Assembly: GCA_937919295.1 (NCBI GenBank)
Contig: CALFRX010000349.1
Coordinates: 1-12,842, forward strand
Source of the DNA: an uncultured Peptococcaceae bacterium
GTDB lineage: Bacteria > Bacillota > Dehalobacteriia > UBA7702
Length of the DNA: 12,842 nt
Direction: 5' to 3'
The notes below the pieces were generated by a model. The model did no database searches. It saw only the letters and a program-made list of their open reading frames with translations, and was not told where the DNA came from. Shown piece by piece: positions 1 through 6,740 of this stretch (positions within the stretch are counted from its first letter, which is position 1; each line of letters opens with the position of its first letter). Position numbers and translations under genes: made by a program.

Positions 1-542
1 ACAACAATACCCTTCGTGGCATTTTCGTCCACTTTGAAAGTAGCGGTAGCGTCTGCGGCCGTAGACATCACCGTAACGCTGGTCGTGCCAAAGTTTTGGG
101 TACCTTTAAAGGTAGCGGAAGTGGAGCCATCCAGCAAATTGATTTTATTGAAATGGGTGGAAGAGGCGATTCTGTCGATTTCGCTCTTCAGCGAGGTCAT
201 TTCTTTGTTGAGGTTTTCGCGGTCGACAGCATCCTGGTAGGTGCCGTTGGAAGACTGCACCGCCAATTCACGCATTCTCTGTAAAATCGAATGGGTTTCG
301 TTCAAGCCGCCTTCTGCCGTTTGAATCAAGGAAATACCGTCTTGCGCGTTGGCAGTCGCCTGATCCAAACCGCGGATCTGACCGCGCATTTTTTCGGAAA
401 TGGCCAAGCCGGCAGCATCGTCACCGGCGCGGTTGATACGGTAGCCGGAAGAAAGCTTTTCCAAGTTTTTGGCAACCGCGTTGTTGTTCGTTCCCAATTG
501 TCTGTACGCATTCAATGCGCTGATGTTGTGTTGAATTCTCAT
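1..542 (-). CDS. hag: Flagellin, N-terminal part (runs off left edge)
   Basis: This is the filament subunit exported by the flagellar type III system. The first 180 codons are visible and the 3' end lies outside the window. The protein starts MRIQHNISALNAYRQLG, the conserved flagellin D0 helix, and continues with the D0/D1 signatures LEKLSSGYRINRAGDDAAGL, ISEKMRGQIRGL and QDGISLIQTAEG, then an LQRMRELAVQSSNGT stretch and INLLDG. After about residue 140 it enters the variable D2/D3 region. ATG at 542 is chosen because it gives the family N-terminus and has a GGAGG Shine-Dalgarno at 551-555. An in-frame ATG at 593 would add 17 residues but lacks a ribosome site. The gene is divergent from flgM, whereas in Bacillus subtilis hag lies downstream of csrA on the same strand. 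Its leader carries putative CsrA sites. fliC is an equally valid name. The family call is very secure. Confidence 0.97.
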   Translation of the reverse strand, partial: MRIQHNISALNAYRQLGTNNNAVAKNLEKLSSGYRINRAGDDAAGLAISEKMRGQIRGLDQATANAQDGISLIQTAEGGLNETHSILQRMRELAVQSSNGTYQDAVDRENLNKEMTSLKSEIDRIASSTHFNKINLLDGSTSATFKGTQNFGTTSVTVMSTAADATATFKVDENATKGIV

Positions 543-549
543 AATTTTT

Positions 550-557
550 TCCTCCAT
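550..557 (-). promoter_or_regulatory. Flagellin ribosome binding site overlapping a second CsrA motif (BS2-like)
   Basis: On the minus strand this reads AUGGAGGA. It contains AUGGA, an ANGGA CsrA motif, overlapping the GGAGG Shine-Dalgarno, with the AUG 7 nt downstream. In the well-studied Bacillus hag mRNA, CsrA bridges an upstream hairpin and a site covering the Shine-Dalgarno and so blocks ribosomes; FliW relieves this. The same two-site geometry is present here. An ANGGA inside a Shine-Dalgarno is common by chance, so the paired hairpin is the stronger evidence. Confidence 0.65.
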
Positions 558-569
558 GATTTTAATGGG

Positions 570-593
570 ATGAAACTCGTCCTTGAGCTTCAT
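570..593 (-). promoter_or_regulatory. Putative CsrA-binding hairpin (BS1-like) in flagellin leader
   Basis: Read on the minus strand, ATGAAGCTC (593-585) pairs with GAGTTTCAT (578-570). This makes a 9-bp stem with one G-U pair and a 6-nt loop, AAGGAC, that presents AAGGA. The pattern ANGGA in a hairpin loop is the consensus CsrA target. The hairpin lies 27 nt upstream of the flagellin ATG, much like the upstream site in the Bacillus subtilis hag leader. fliW and csrA are in the same window. The pairing is read directly; binding is inferred. Confidence 0.75.
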
Positions 594-748
594 TTCGTTT
601 TTGCGACACTTTTCCGGTTTTTTAAATGGATATCGCGCGCTACCATTTTAAAAGCCAGTAATTTGTCTGCTCATTTTTATGTATCTGCTTTTTTTCCCAA
701 GTTATTTAGTTTTATTAAAAAAGTTTTTTGCTAAAAAGTATGATAAAA

Positions 749-780
749 TAAAATAGTAGATGCAATTTTGCCGATATAAT
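749..780 (+). promoter_or_regulatory. Candidate sigma-28 (SigD) promoter for flgM operon
   Basis: GCCGATAT at 770-777 is a perfect sigma-28 type -10 element. TAAA at 749-752 could be the -35, with a 17-nt spacer, slightly longer than the usual 14-16. The -10 also overlaps TATAAT at 775-780, but no good sigma-A -35 lies upstream. Transcription would begin near 785, leaving a leader of about 85 nt before flgM. The flanking sequence is very AT-rich. No convincing promoter for the divergent flagellin gene was found in 594-760; GATAT at 634-630 on the minus strand has no TAAA at a fitting distance. Confidence 0.6.
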
Positions 781-872
781 AAAGAGAAATTACTATAAAT
801 AAATTTTGGAAAGTGAGGAAACAGCATCGGTTCACTCATATTGGATGAGGAAACCTGCTCTTAAAAACTACA

Positions 873-1223
873 ATGAAGATTGATCCCATGGAGATATTCA
901 CAAAAATCAACACGCAAAAGCTCAGTGATCATTCGGACAAACCATTGCCGAATCCTATTACGCAAGAGAAAAAAACGTCGCCCAATATAGATAAGGTTGA
1001 AATTAGCCATATTACTCAGAACAACGAAAAGACGGCTCTCAAGGAGATCCCGGCTGAAATCGAAATGGCGAAACAAGAAATCATCGATACCATAAAAAAA
1101 CATCCGGATATTGAAAAATACCAGAAAATCAAGGATCAGGTTCAATCGGGAAATTATGTGGTAGACGCCAAAGAAACAGCAAAAGCAATGATCCATAAAG
1201 GGAGCTTTGACGAATTGGTATAG
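873..1223 (+). CDS. flgM: Anti-sigma-28 factor FlgM
   Basis: FlgM binds sigma-28 and keeps late flagellar genes silent until it is lost or exported when hook assembly is finished. The protein is 116 residues, longer than the common 85-100. The first half is polar and probably disordered. It contains a KVEISHITQN stretch (about residues 45-54), matching the KVEISSQA-type linker of FlgM, and the C-terminal third has the sigma-binding helices, ending KIKDQVQSGNYVVDAKETAK then AMI. The N-terminus MKI is typical. The Shine-Dalgarno is poor: GAGGAAA at 847-853 is about 20 nt from ATG 873. A second in-frame ATG at 888 has no better site, so the start is the least certain part. It is first in the operon, with 62 nt before flgN, which fits autoregulation through the sigma-28 promoter. 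Confidence 0.9.
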   Translation: MKIDPMEIFTKINTQKLSDHSDKPLPNPITQEKKTSPNIDKVEISHITQNNEKTALKEIPAEIEMAKQEIIDTIKKHPDIEKYQKIKDQVQSGNYVVDAKETAKAMIHKGSFDELV

Positions 1224-1285
1224 CCGGTTCATTCGTTTCAATTCTTTTTGGGTTCTGGGTTCAATGAAGAATGGGGAAGATTTAA

Positions 1286-1756
1286 ATGATAAACCAAGAT
1301 GACGCCAAAGATTATTTGGATTTAATGTGCCGGTACGTCAGTTTTTATGAAGAGTTCGTCGCATTGGAAAAGCTCAAGATGAAAGACCTCTCTCTCCATC
1401 AGTTAGAGCGCCTTGACCAACACGTACGAGGAGAAGAAGCTTTTTTGCTCCGGGCCAAAGGATTGGATCAAAAAAGAACCGCTTTTTTAAACGCGTATCA
1501 GCTAAGCGATAAGAAAATGAGCGAAATCATCCCCTTGTTTCCGCAGCCCTATCAAAGGGATATCCAGCAGAAGTTCGATGAATTGTCCGGTATTCTCCTT
1601 GACTTAAAGCAAATCAACTCACGCTGCAACACCATGACAGAACTTCAGCTTCATCGCATCCAACTGAAAATCGCAGAAATGCAAGACGGATCAACGCGGC
1701 AACACGGCCATATAAAGATCACAAAAAAAAGCGGCAAGCTGTCACAGAAGGTTTAA
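1286..1756 (+). CDS. flgN: FlgN-family flagellar export chaperone
   Basis: FlgN chaperones bind the C-terminal helices of FlgK and FlgL in the cytoplasm and deliver them to the flagellar export gate. The 156-residue product is almost wholly helical and charged, with heptad-like stretches such as YEEFVALEKLKMKDLSLHQL and ELSGILLDLKQINSRCNTMT, a basic C-terminus, no signal peptide and no membrane segment. This is the usual size and character of FlgN; sequence conservation in the family is low, so position carries much of the weight. It lies exactly between flgM and flgK, where FlgN is found in Bacillus. GGGGAAG at 1272-1278 supports ATG 1286. Its stop is 17 nt before flgK, suggesting translational coupling. 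Confidence 0.8.
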   Translation: MINQDDAKDYLDLMCRYVSFYEEFVALEKLKMKDLSLHQLERLDQHVRGEEAFLLRAKGLDQKRTAFLNAYQLSDKKMSEIIPLFPQPYQRDIQQKFDELSGILLDLKQINSRCNTMTELQLHRIQLKIAEMQDGSTRQHGHIKITKKSGKLSQKV

Positions 1757-1773
1757 CGCGGGAGGTACATGGA

Positions 1774-3351
1774 ATGCGCGCAACGTTTTCGGGATTTTAT
1801 ATTGCAAAGCAGGGGTTGAATGCTGCCCGTGCGCAGTTGGAAGTCACCGGTCAAAATATCACCAATGCAACCACAAAAGGATATACCCGGCAATGCGTAG
1901 ACACCTATGCCGTCGGCCCCTACAGCCAAAATACGCGCTATGCCCTCACCAAGGACGCCCATATCGGTTATGGGGTGCAGATCAGCGGAAGCAGCCAGTT
2001 GCGCGACCCTTACCTGGACGTAAGGTATCGCCGGGAAAATGCCAAGGTCGGAGAGGCCGCAGCGCAATACAATGGACTTACCGATTTGGGATACCTCTTC
2101 GACAGCGCAACAGAGGAAAGCTTTGACACCCAATTCAGCGATATCGTGACCCAACTGCAGACCTTATCCAACAAGCCTTCCGACACTGTTTCCGAAAACC
2201 TTGTGAAGACTTCCGTTTCCCTGCTGCTCCAGATGTTCAACAATTATTCTTCACAGCTTGATTCCCTTAGAGAGCAGCATATCGACAACTTAAATAACGG
2301 CACCATTTTAAGCGCAAACCAATGTTTATCCGGTATCGCGGAGCTGAATCAAGCCATTAAAAGCGCCTCTCTTTCCGGAAATTCCGCCCTGGAATTAAAG
2401 GACCAAAGAAATTTGCTCCTTGACCAGCTATCCCAATATGTAAATATCGAGGTGGCTTATTCCCCCGTCAATGTCGGCGGCGGTGTCAGCGTGGAAGAGC
2501 TTTCCGTTAACATGATTGCTCCCAACGGCGACAAATTCAATCTCATCGACAACGAAAGTTTCCGACAGTTTGAAATGACGGAAAACGGCGATACCATCGG
2601 CATCCGCCTGCTGGAAGCGAACGGAGCCGTGGTGGAAACCAGCGTCAACGGAAGCATCAATCTAACAGGCGGCGATATTTCCGACCAATTGAATACCGGT
2701 TCCTTTTACGGCGAGTTGAAATATATCAACGGCGAAGGGGAATTCGGCGATCCGCCTTCTAAAGTACGGGGACTGCCTTATTATCAGAAGATGCTCGATA
2801 CCATCGCCTTAGAATTTGCCCATGTCATGAATGAAGCAAACCGCGGCGCAGACGGAACAGAAAAGCCCCTCTTCGCCTCAAGCGTTACCGGAGAAACCAT
2901 GTCTGCCGGCAATATCACGATTTCCGATGAATGGTCACAAGCCACCGGAAGCTACATTACCAAAACAAAAGAGGTCGCCTCCGGCGGCACCGAGAATACC
3001 GACGATAACTCTAATATTTTACATATGATTTCCCTTTTCAACCAAAAGAACGCCTTCCAAACGGAAAACGGATATGCCTTGTTTAGCGGCACTTTTCAGG
3101 AATGTATCTCCAATATCTCCGCCACACAGGGTTTGGAAAAAGAGAACATCAGCAGTCAATATAAAATATATGCTTCCAACATCGAGGACATCGATACCTT
3201 ACGCAAATCCATCTCCACCGTGGACACCGATGAAGAAGCCATCAATCTTATTATGTACAATCAATCTTTAACCGCCTGCTCCCGTTTTATGACCACCCTG
3301 GATGAAGCTCTTGATACCATCATCAACAGAATGGGTATCGTGGGGAGATAA
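1774..3351 (+). CDS. flgK: Flagellar hook-associated protein 1 FlgK
   Basis: FlgK forms the first junction ring between hook and filament outside the cell. The 525-residue protein begins MRATFSGFYIAKQGLNAARA followed by QLEVTGQNITNATTKGYTRQ, the N-terminal D0 rod/hook motif with the ANL-type NITN turn. It ends with the family C-terminus, including YNQSLTACSRFMTTLDEALD and TIINRMGIVGR. The central part is a beta-rich variable domain. GGGAGG at 1760-1765, 8 nt upstream, fixes ATG 1774; an out-of-frame ATG at 1769 sits between. The length is near that of Bacillus FlgK (about 500). AUGGA at 1769-1773, just before the start codon, is a possible CsrA motif. The stop is 25 nt before flgL. Confidence 0.97.
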   Translation: MRATFSGFYIAKQGLNAARAQLEVTGQNITNATTKGYTRQCVDTYAVGPYSQNTRYALTKDAHIGYGVQISGSSQLRDPYLDVRYRRENAKVGEAAAQYNGLTDLGYLFDSATEESFDTQFSDIVTQLQTLSNKPSDTVSENLVKTSVSLLLQMFNNYSSQLDSLREQHIDNLNNGTILSANQCLSGIAELNQAIKSASLSGNSALELKDQRNLLLDQLSQYVNIEVAYSPVNVGGGVSVEELSVNMIAPNGDKFNLIDNESFRQFEMTENGDTIGIRLLEANGAVVETSVNGSINLTGGDISDQLNTGSFYGELKYINGEGEFGDPPSKVRGLPYYQKMLDTIALEFAHVMNEANRGADGTEKPLFASSVTGETMSAGNITISDEWSQATGSYITKTKEVASGGTENTDDNSNILHMISLFNQKNAFQTENGYALFSGTFQECISNISATQGLEKENISSQYKIYASNIEDIDTLRKSISTVDTDEEAINLIMYNQSLTACSRFMTTLDEALDTIINRMGIVGR

Positions 3352-3376
3352 TTTCAAGAAAGGACAAAATGAAGCA

Positions 3377-4696
3377 ATGAGAATCACCACCAGTATGATC
3401 GCGAAACAATATCAAAAGAGCCTAAACAGTTCTCTCAGCTCCTTGAACTATTATAACAACCGCGCCACAACCTATCGCAAATTTGATAAGGTTTCGGAAG
3501 ATCCCGTTGCTGCAATGCAGGCCTTTCGCTTACGCAGAGAATACGCCCAAAACAATGATTATCAGTCAAATCTGAGCAATACGAAGAGTCTGATTACCAC
3601 CGCCGAAAGCTCTATGATGTCCATCAACAGCATGGTGCAGGAATTGACTTCAGGCGATTGCCTCAAAGCCGTAAACAGCACCTCCGGCGCGGATGAACGC
3701 AACATCATCGCCACGAAACTGCGGAAAGTGCAAGAATCCATCGTTTCCGTCATCAATACCAAATTCGCCGATAACTATTTATTCGCGGGAACGTTATCCT
3801 CGTCCTCACCCTTTTCCATTGGCACGAACGGCGAACTTTTATATCGGGGCGCCGATGTAACCACCGGTAAATTGGTCAACGAGGACGGCGCGATCATCCG
3901 TTTCCAAAATGCAAAGATCAGCTTTGGCGCGGATAACCAAGGCCTTTTAAACGGATATAACCTTGAAGTGACTTTGGCAACACCACCTTCGGGGGCTGCC
4001 TTTGCCATTGATGATACCAACAAAAAGATTGTACTCAATTTAAATGAAGGCGCGACCCTCAGTGATTTAAAAGACACCCTGACTGCCGCAGGGGTACAAA
4101 CAGTCAACGGCAATACCGTTGATTTCACCAAAGTAACCGTAAACGGCGATTTAACCGTGGCGTTAAAGAGCGCTACCTCCCAAACCATCAGCAATACCGT
4201 GGACTTAGCAGCCCTGGCAAATGAGAAAACATACGTCGATATCGGTTTGGGCATGCGCTTTGACAGCAACGGTAAAATCATTGATCAGAGTGCCTTTAAC
4301 ATCTCGCTGCCCGGCATCTCCTTTTTGGGATACGGTAAAAACGCAGACGGCATACCGAATAACATCTATACATTGATCGGTAAAATCGCGGATGGCCTCG
4401 ATCGCTCCGACTACTCCTATGAAAGCATTCAACCGTATATTAAAAATCTTGAACAACAGCAAGAAAAGTTGATGACAAACGTCACCGGTATTGGCGTCCA
4501 AAGCGATCTTCTTGCGAGTACCAAAACGAGACTGGAAAGTTCGGAACTGAATCTAAACGAAAAGATTTCCGACGTTGAATACATCGATCCGGCAGAAGCA
4601 ATTATGGACTTTAAAATGCAGGAATACTCTTATCGCGCCGCCCTACAGATGGGAACCCTCATTTTGCAGCCAACATTCCTGGATTTCATGAAATAA
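3377..4696 (+). CDS. flgL: Flagellar hook-associated protein 3 FlgL
   Basis: FlgL is the second junction protein, onto which flagellin polymerises. The product is 439 residues. The N-terminus MRITTSMIAKQYQKSLNSSL is classic for FlgL, as is VSEDPVAAMQAFRLRREYAQ. Residues near 125-140 read NTKFADNYLFAGT, a family hallmark. The C-terminus has DPAEAIMDFKMQEYSYRAAL and ends ILQPTFLDFMK. It is clearly longer than Bacillus or Salmonella FlgL (about 300-320); the extra roughly 120 residues sit in the variable central domain (about 150-330), which is beta-rich with VTVNGDLTVALKSAT-type repeats. ATG 3377 is chosen for the conserved N-terminus and AAGGA at 3360-3364; an upstream in-frame ATG at 3302 lies inside flgK and is not used. 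Confidence 0.96.
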   Translation: MRITTSMIAKQYQKSLNSSLSSLNYYNNRATTYRKFDKVSEDPVAAMQAFRLRREYAQNNDYQSNLSNTKSLITTAESSMMSINSMVQELTSGDCLKAVNSTSGADERNIIATKLRKVQESIVSVINTKFADNYLFAGTLSSSSPFSIGTNGELLYRGADVTTGKLVNEDGAIIRFQNAKISFGADNQGLLNGYNLEVTLATPPSGAAFAIDDTNKKIVLNLNEGATLSDLKDTLTAAGVQTVNGNTVDFTKVTVNGDLTVALKSATSQTISNTVDLAALANEKTYVDIGLGMRFDSNGKIIDQSAFNISLPGISFLGYGKNADGIPNNIYTLIGKIADGLDRSDYSYESIQPYIKNLEQQQEKLMTNVTGIGVQSDLLASTKTRLESSELNLNEKISDVEYIDPAEAIMDFKMQEYSYRAALQMGTLILQPTFLDFMK

Positions 4697-4718
4697 TCAA
4701 GTGTTGAGGTAAATACAG

Positions 4719-5333
4719 ATGGAACAATTAGTAGAGATGCGAACAACTCCTATTCAATTGGAATGGCGTATTCAACACGCAAAATATGAAGTCAAAACAA
4801 AAGCCAGTTCTCTTGAAATTGAAAGAACCCCCGGTTCTTTTAAGGTTTCAAACAAGAATGGACGGTTGCTGTTGGATACGTACGATGCAAGAAGCAGCAT
4901 CGGTCTGAAAACAGTTGCAGACTCCGTGCGCCAAAGCGCGGAATTGGGAATTCAAGCCGCCTATAATGCTTCTGCAAATTTTACGGAAGAAGGCAATATG
5001 ATGATGAATTATTTTCAGTACGGCAACGTCATGGCGGATATTGCTGCACGGCGTATGGACTCTTCCGTCGAGACAGCCTTGGGCTTCTCCCCCGCTGTCC
5101 CCGTGAATATCACCTGGGAACCGCAGGATTTTTCCATGCGTTATGAAATGGACAAACTGAATTTTGAATGGCATACCCATCAGACGCCGGACATTGAATA
5201 TGTGCCGAGTAAAATTGAGTATTATGTTTCCTCCTATCCGAAGATTGAATTTACTTATGTGGGCAAACCCATTTACGTACCGCCAAGCGCAGAGCCGGGA
5301 TATGAAAAAGAACCCTTTGATATGCTGGTATAA
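4719..5333 (+). CDS. DUF6470-family protein (YviE-like)
   Basis: A 204-residue soluble protein without signal peptide or membrane segment. The N-terminal third has the DUF6470 pattern: a PIQLEWRIQHAKYEVKT start, then LEIERTPGSFKVSNKNGRLL and DTYDARSSIGLKT. The middle is helical (ADSVRQSAELGIQAAYNASA) and the last third consists of short beta-like stretches with many Tyr, Pro and acidic residues. Its position between flgL and fliW is where Bacillus subtilis carries yviE. The role is unknown; retention inside the hook-junction/FliW-CsrA operon suggests a late-flagellar function, but that is only context. GAGG at 4706-4709 supports ATG 4719. It lies 22 nt after flgL and 16 nt before fliW. Confidence 0.85.
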   Translation: MEQLVEMRTTPIQLEWRIQHAKYEVKTKASSLEIERTPGSFKVSNKNGRLLLDTYDARSSIGLKTVADSVRQSAELGIQAAYNASANFTEEGNMMMNYFQYGNVMADIAARRMDSSVETALGFSPAVPVNITWEPQDFSMRYEMDKLNFEWHTHQTPDIEYVPSKIEYYVSSYPKIEFTYVGKPIYVPPSAEPGYEKEPFDMLV

Positions 5334-5349
5334 ATAAAGGATGGATAAC

Positions 5350-5775
5350 ATGAACCAAAAAAAGCGTGAGGACGAAAATATTGCAAAATCCGATATTCTC
5401 CATTTTCCCGAGGGAATTCCAGGATTTGAGGATATCAAAGACTACGTATTACTCGCCGACGAAGACGTCTCTTTTATTATGACATTGCAGTCCACAACAA
5501 CAAAACACCCTTCTTTTGTCGTGGTAGACCCTTATTGTGTTTTGACCGATTATAAACCGCTATTATCCGAAGCCGATCAAAAGTTCTTTAAAGTCACCCA
5601 TACGGAAGAATTAAAATTCTTGCTCATCGCGATATTGACCGACAATATCGAAGACAGCGTCATTAATTTAAAAAGCCCCATCGCCATTCATCCTGAAAAA
5701 AACAGCGCAAAACAGGTAATCCTCGAAAATAGTAACTATCCCATTCGTTTTCATCTGTTTAGCCAGACAAAATAG
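5350..5775 (+). CDS. fliW: Flagellar assembly factor FliW (CsrA antagonist)
   Basis: FliW binds either flagellin or CsrA. When flagellin has been secreted, free FliW sequesters CsrA and lets flagellin mRNA be translated. The 141-residue product has the family signature ILHFPEGIPGFEDIKDYVLL, then FVVVDPYCVLTDYKPLLS in the middle and NLKSPIAIHP followed by KQVILENSNYPIRFHL at the C-terminus. ATG 5350 is preferred over the in-frame ATG 5341 because AAAGG (5336-5340) touches 5341 with no spacer, but is well spaced from 5350. The ribosome site includes AAGGA (5337-5341) and AUGGA (5341-5345), two overlapping ANGGA motifs, so CsrA might also act here. Its stop codon abuts the csrA Shine-Dalgarno. 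Confidence 0.96.
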   Translation: MNQKKREDENIAKSDILHFPEGIPGFEDIKDYVLLADEDVSFIMTLQSTTTKHPSFVVVDPYCVLTDYKPLLSEADQKFFKVTHTEELKFLLIAILTDNIEDSVINLKSPIAIHPEKNSAKQVILENSNYPIRFHLFSQTK

Positions 5776-5786
5776 GAGGATTTGCC

Positions 5787-6047
5787 GTGCTTGTCATTAC
5801 CCGAAGAAATGATGAATCTGTCATGATTGGAGATCAAATCGAGATCATTGTATCCGAGATTAGTTCGGATAAGGTGAAGTTATGCATCAAAGCCCCAAAA
5901 GAGATCCCGATTATGCGCAAAGAATTACTGGAGCTTTGCGACTTAAATCAAGAAGCCAGCAATGTTCCCAGCAAACATAATCTCGATACGTTTAAAGCGT
6001 TGGCCAACGCTTTAAACAAGCCGCCCAAAAGCAACGACGAACCGTAA
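5787..6047 (+). CDS. csrA: Carbon storage regulator CsrA (translational repressor)
   Basis: CsrA is a homodimeric RNA-binding protein that recognises ANGGA in hairpin loops. The 86-residue product starts MLVITRRNDESVMIGDQIEI, with the core beta-strands continuing through SDKVKLCIKAPKEIPIMRKE. R6 and R7 fall in the usual RNA-binding strand and the R44-containing end of strand 5 is also present. Residues from about 56 on are a C-terminal extension beyond the minimal 61-residue enterobacterial form; such tails occur in Gram-positive CsrA, where they help bind FliW. The start is GTG 5787 behind a strong AGGAGG at 5774-5779, overlapping the fliW stop, so the two are coupled. A perfect 28-bp palindrome lies in the tail's codons. 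It is the last gene of the operon. Confidence 0.96.
   Translation: MLVITRRNDESVMIGDQIEIIVSEISSDKVKLCIKAPKEIPIMRKELLELCDLNQEASNVPSKHNLDTFKALANALNKPPKSNDEP
5990..6017. repeat. Perfect 28-bp palindrome inside csrA 3' end
   Basis: GTTTAAAGCGTTGG (5990-6003) is followed directly by its exact reverse complement CCAACGCTTTAAAC (6004-6017). It encodes FKALANALN in the CsrA tail; because of the symmetry the opposite strand also reads FKALANALN. In mRNA it could fold into a 12-bp hairpin with a GGCC loop, ending 29 nt before the operon terminator. The palindrome is certain; its role is unknown. Confidence 0.9.
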
Positions 6048-6095
6048 AAACAGCTTTCTACGACCGAAGCCCCAATCGTAAAAAGCTGTTTTTTT
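6046..6095 (+). terminator. Rho-independent terminator of the flgM-csrA operon
   Basis: AACAGCTTTCTACGA (6049-6063) pairs with TCGTAAAAAGCTGTT (6076-6090), 14 of 15 positions, around a 12-nt loop. A run of seven T follows (6089-6095), and the A-run on the 5' side can extend the stem. It overlaps the csrA stop codon (6045-6047). Confidence 0.92.
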
Positions 6096-6574
6096 GGCCT
6101 ATCCTTTGCTCGAAAGGTAAGTTTTCGCGGCATAGAACCTTTTTAACGCACCAATTCCCTGCTTTTTAAAAGAACAAAGGAACCTACGGGTAAACATCTT
6201 TTCATGAACCGCTGCCCCATGATTCGTGCGCAAAATAGGCAAAAAACAAAAGGGGCTTTTTTTATGCCCTCGGCGGCGCCTAAAACCTCCCGGTAACCGT
6301 CCTCATGGTAGTGTCAAGAAAATTTTGTGTGCGAACTTAATTCTACCAAACGGCTATAGACCAGGTCTATTTCTTTCATTCAATTTGCCAATTTTATTAT
6401 TCGTTATCGCCTACAATGTAACTACCACAGGTTCCAAGTGGAAAAGTTCTTTTATCCTGTTAAAGCAAAATAAAACAAAAGACACCCCTCAAAAGTGAGG
6501 TGCCTGATTTGAGTCCAGCGTCACGCTGGTGGCATTCCTATCGCTATTAATACAATACACAGCCTCGATATGGG
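6096..6574. other. Gene-free decayed stretch with a possible IS end
   Basis: No supported gene here. A 90-codon open frame at 6226-6498 has no ribosome site, no conserved motif and Lys/Asn-rich composition typical of chance. GGTAGTGTCAAGAAAATTTT (from 6307) resembles, from memory only, the terminal repeat of IS256-type elements read inward, so this may be a remnant end. CCAGCG-TCA-CGCTGG (6515-6529) is a small perfect hairpin, and CCTCA-AAAG-TGAGG (6487-6500) another weak one. The stretch probably marks old insertion and deletion events between the flagellar operon and the cotJC remnant. Confidence 0.4.
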
Positions 6575-6740
6575 GTGACGCATTTCTATTACAGGATTCC
6601 CACAAAGGCATCTGGACAAAAGGACCGCTCTACAGAGTTTCGTCTGTTTGGGCAGAAGCTCAATGTGTCACCGATTTTCGACCTGTACAGCAATGACATC
6701 GTAAGCTATACTCTATATTCGTACTACCATCCCGTAAGAA
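6575..6740 (+). pseudogene. IS3-family (IS150-type) transposase fragment
   Basis: The frame starting at GTG 6575 gives about 50 residues that look like the start of the catalytic domain of IS150-type OrfB: TEFRLFGQKLNVSPIFDLYS then NDIVSYTLYS, matching the family pattern DVTEF.LFG.KLYLSP..DLFNGEIISYT. The first catalytic Asp (before V-TEF) is replaced: the sequence reads DRSTEF. After about 6740 the resemblance stops and the frame continues without recognisable motif to 6910. No OrfA, no catalytic Asp/Glu downstream and no terminal repeats were found. This is a decayed scrap inserted upstream of the cotJC remnant. Confidence 0.65.

Noticed and set aside
1..593. Flagellin start at the in-frame ATG 593 (17 residues longer)
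   Set aside because: No Shine-Dalgarno before 593, and the conserved flagellin N-terminus MRIQHNIS begins exactly at 542 behind GGAGG. The added codons coincide with the CsrA-type hairpin, better explained as leader RNA.
628..656. Sigma-28 promoter for flagellin on the minus strand (GCGCGATAT)
   Set aside because: No TAAA at 14-17 nt upstream; the nearest is about 9 nt away. The true flagellin promoter was not identified.
291..734. 147-codon plus-strand open frame over the flagellin start
   Set aside because: Antisense shadow of the strongly conserved flagellin 5' end, without a ribosome site or motif.
815..860. Twice-repeated GAGGAAAC in the flgM leader as a regulatory element
   Set aside because: Only an 8-nt repeat in a short leader, without ANGGA or stable pairing; likely chance or spare ribosome-site-like sequence.
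3302..3376. Longer FlgL starting at ATG 3302 inside flgK
   Set aside because: Adds 25 residues unlike any FlgL N-terminus; MRITTSM at 3377 is the family start.
6226..6498. 90-codon plus-strand open frame
   Set aside because: No ribosome site, no conserved motif, chance-like composition in an AT-rich decayed region.
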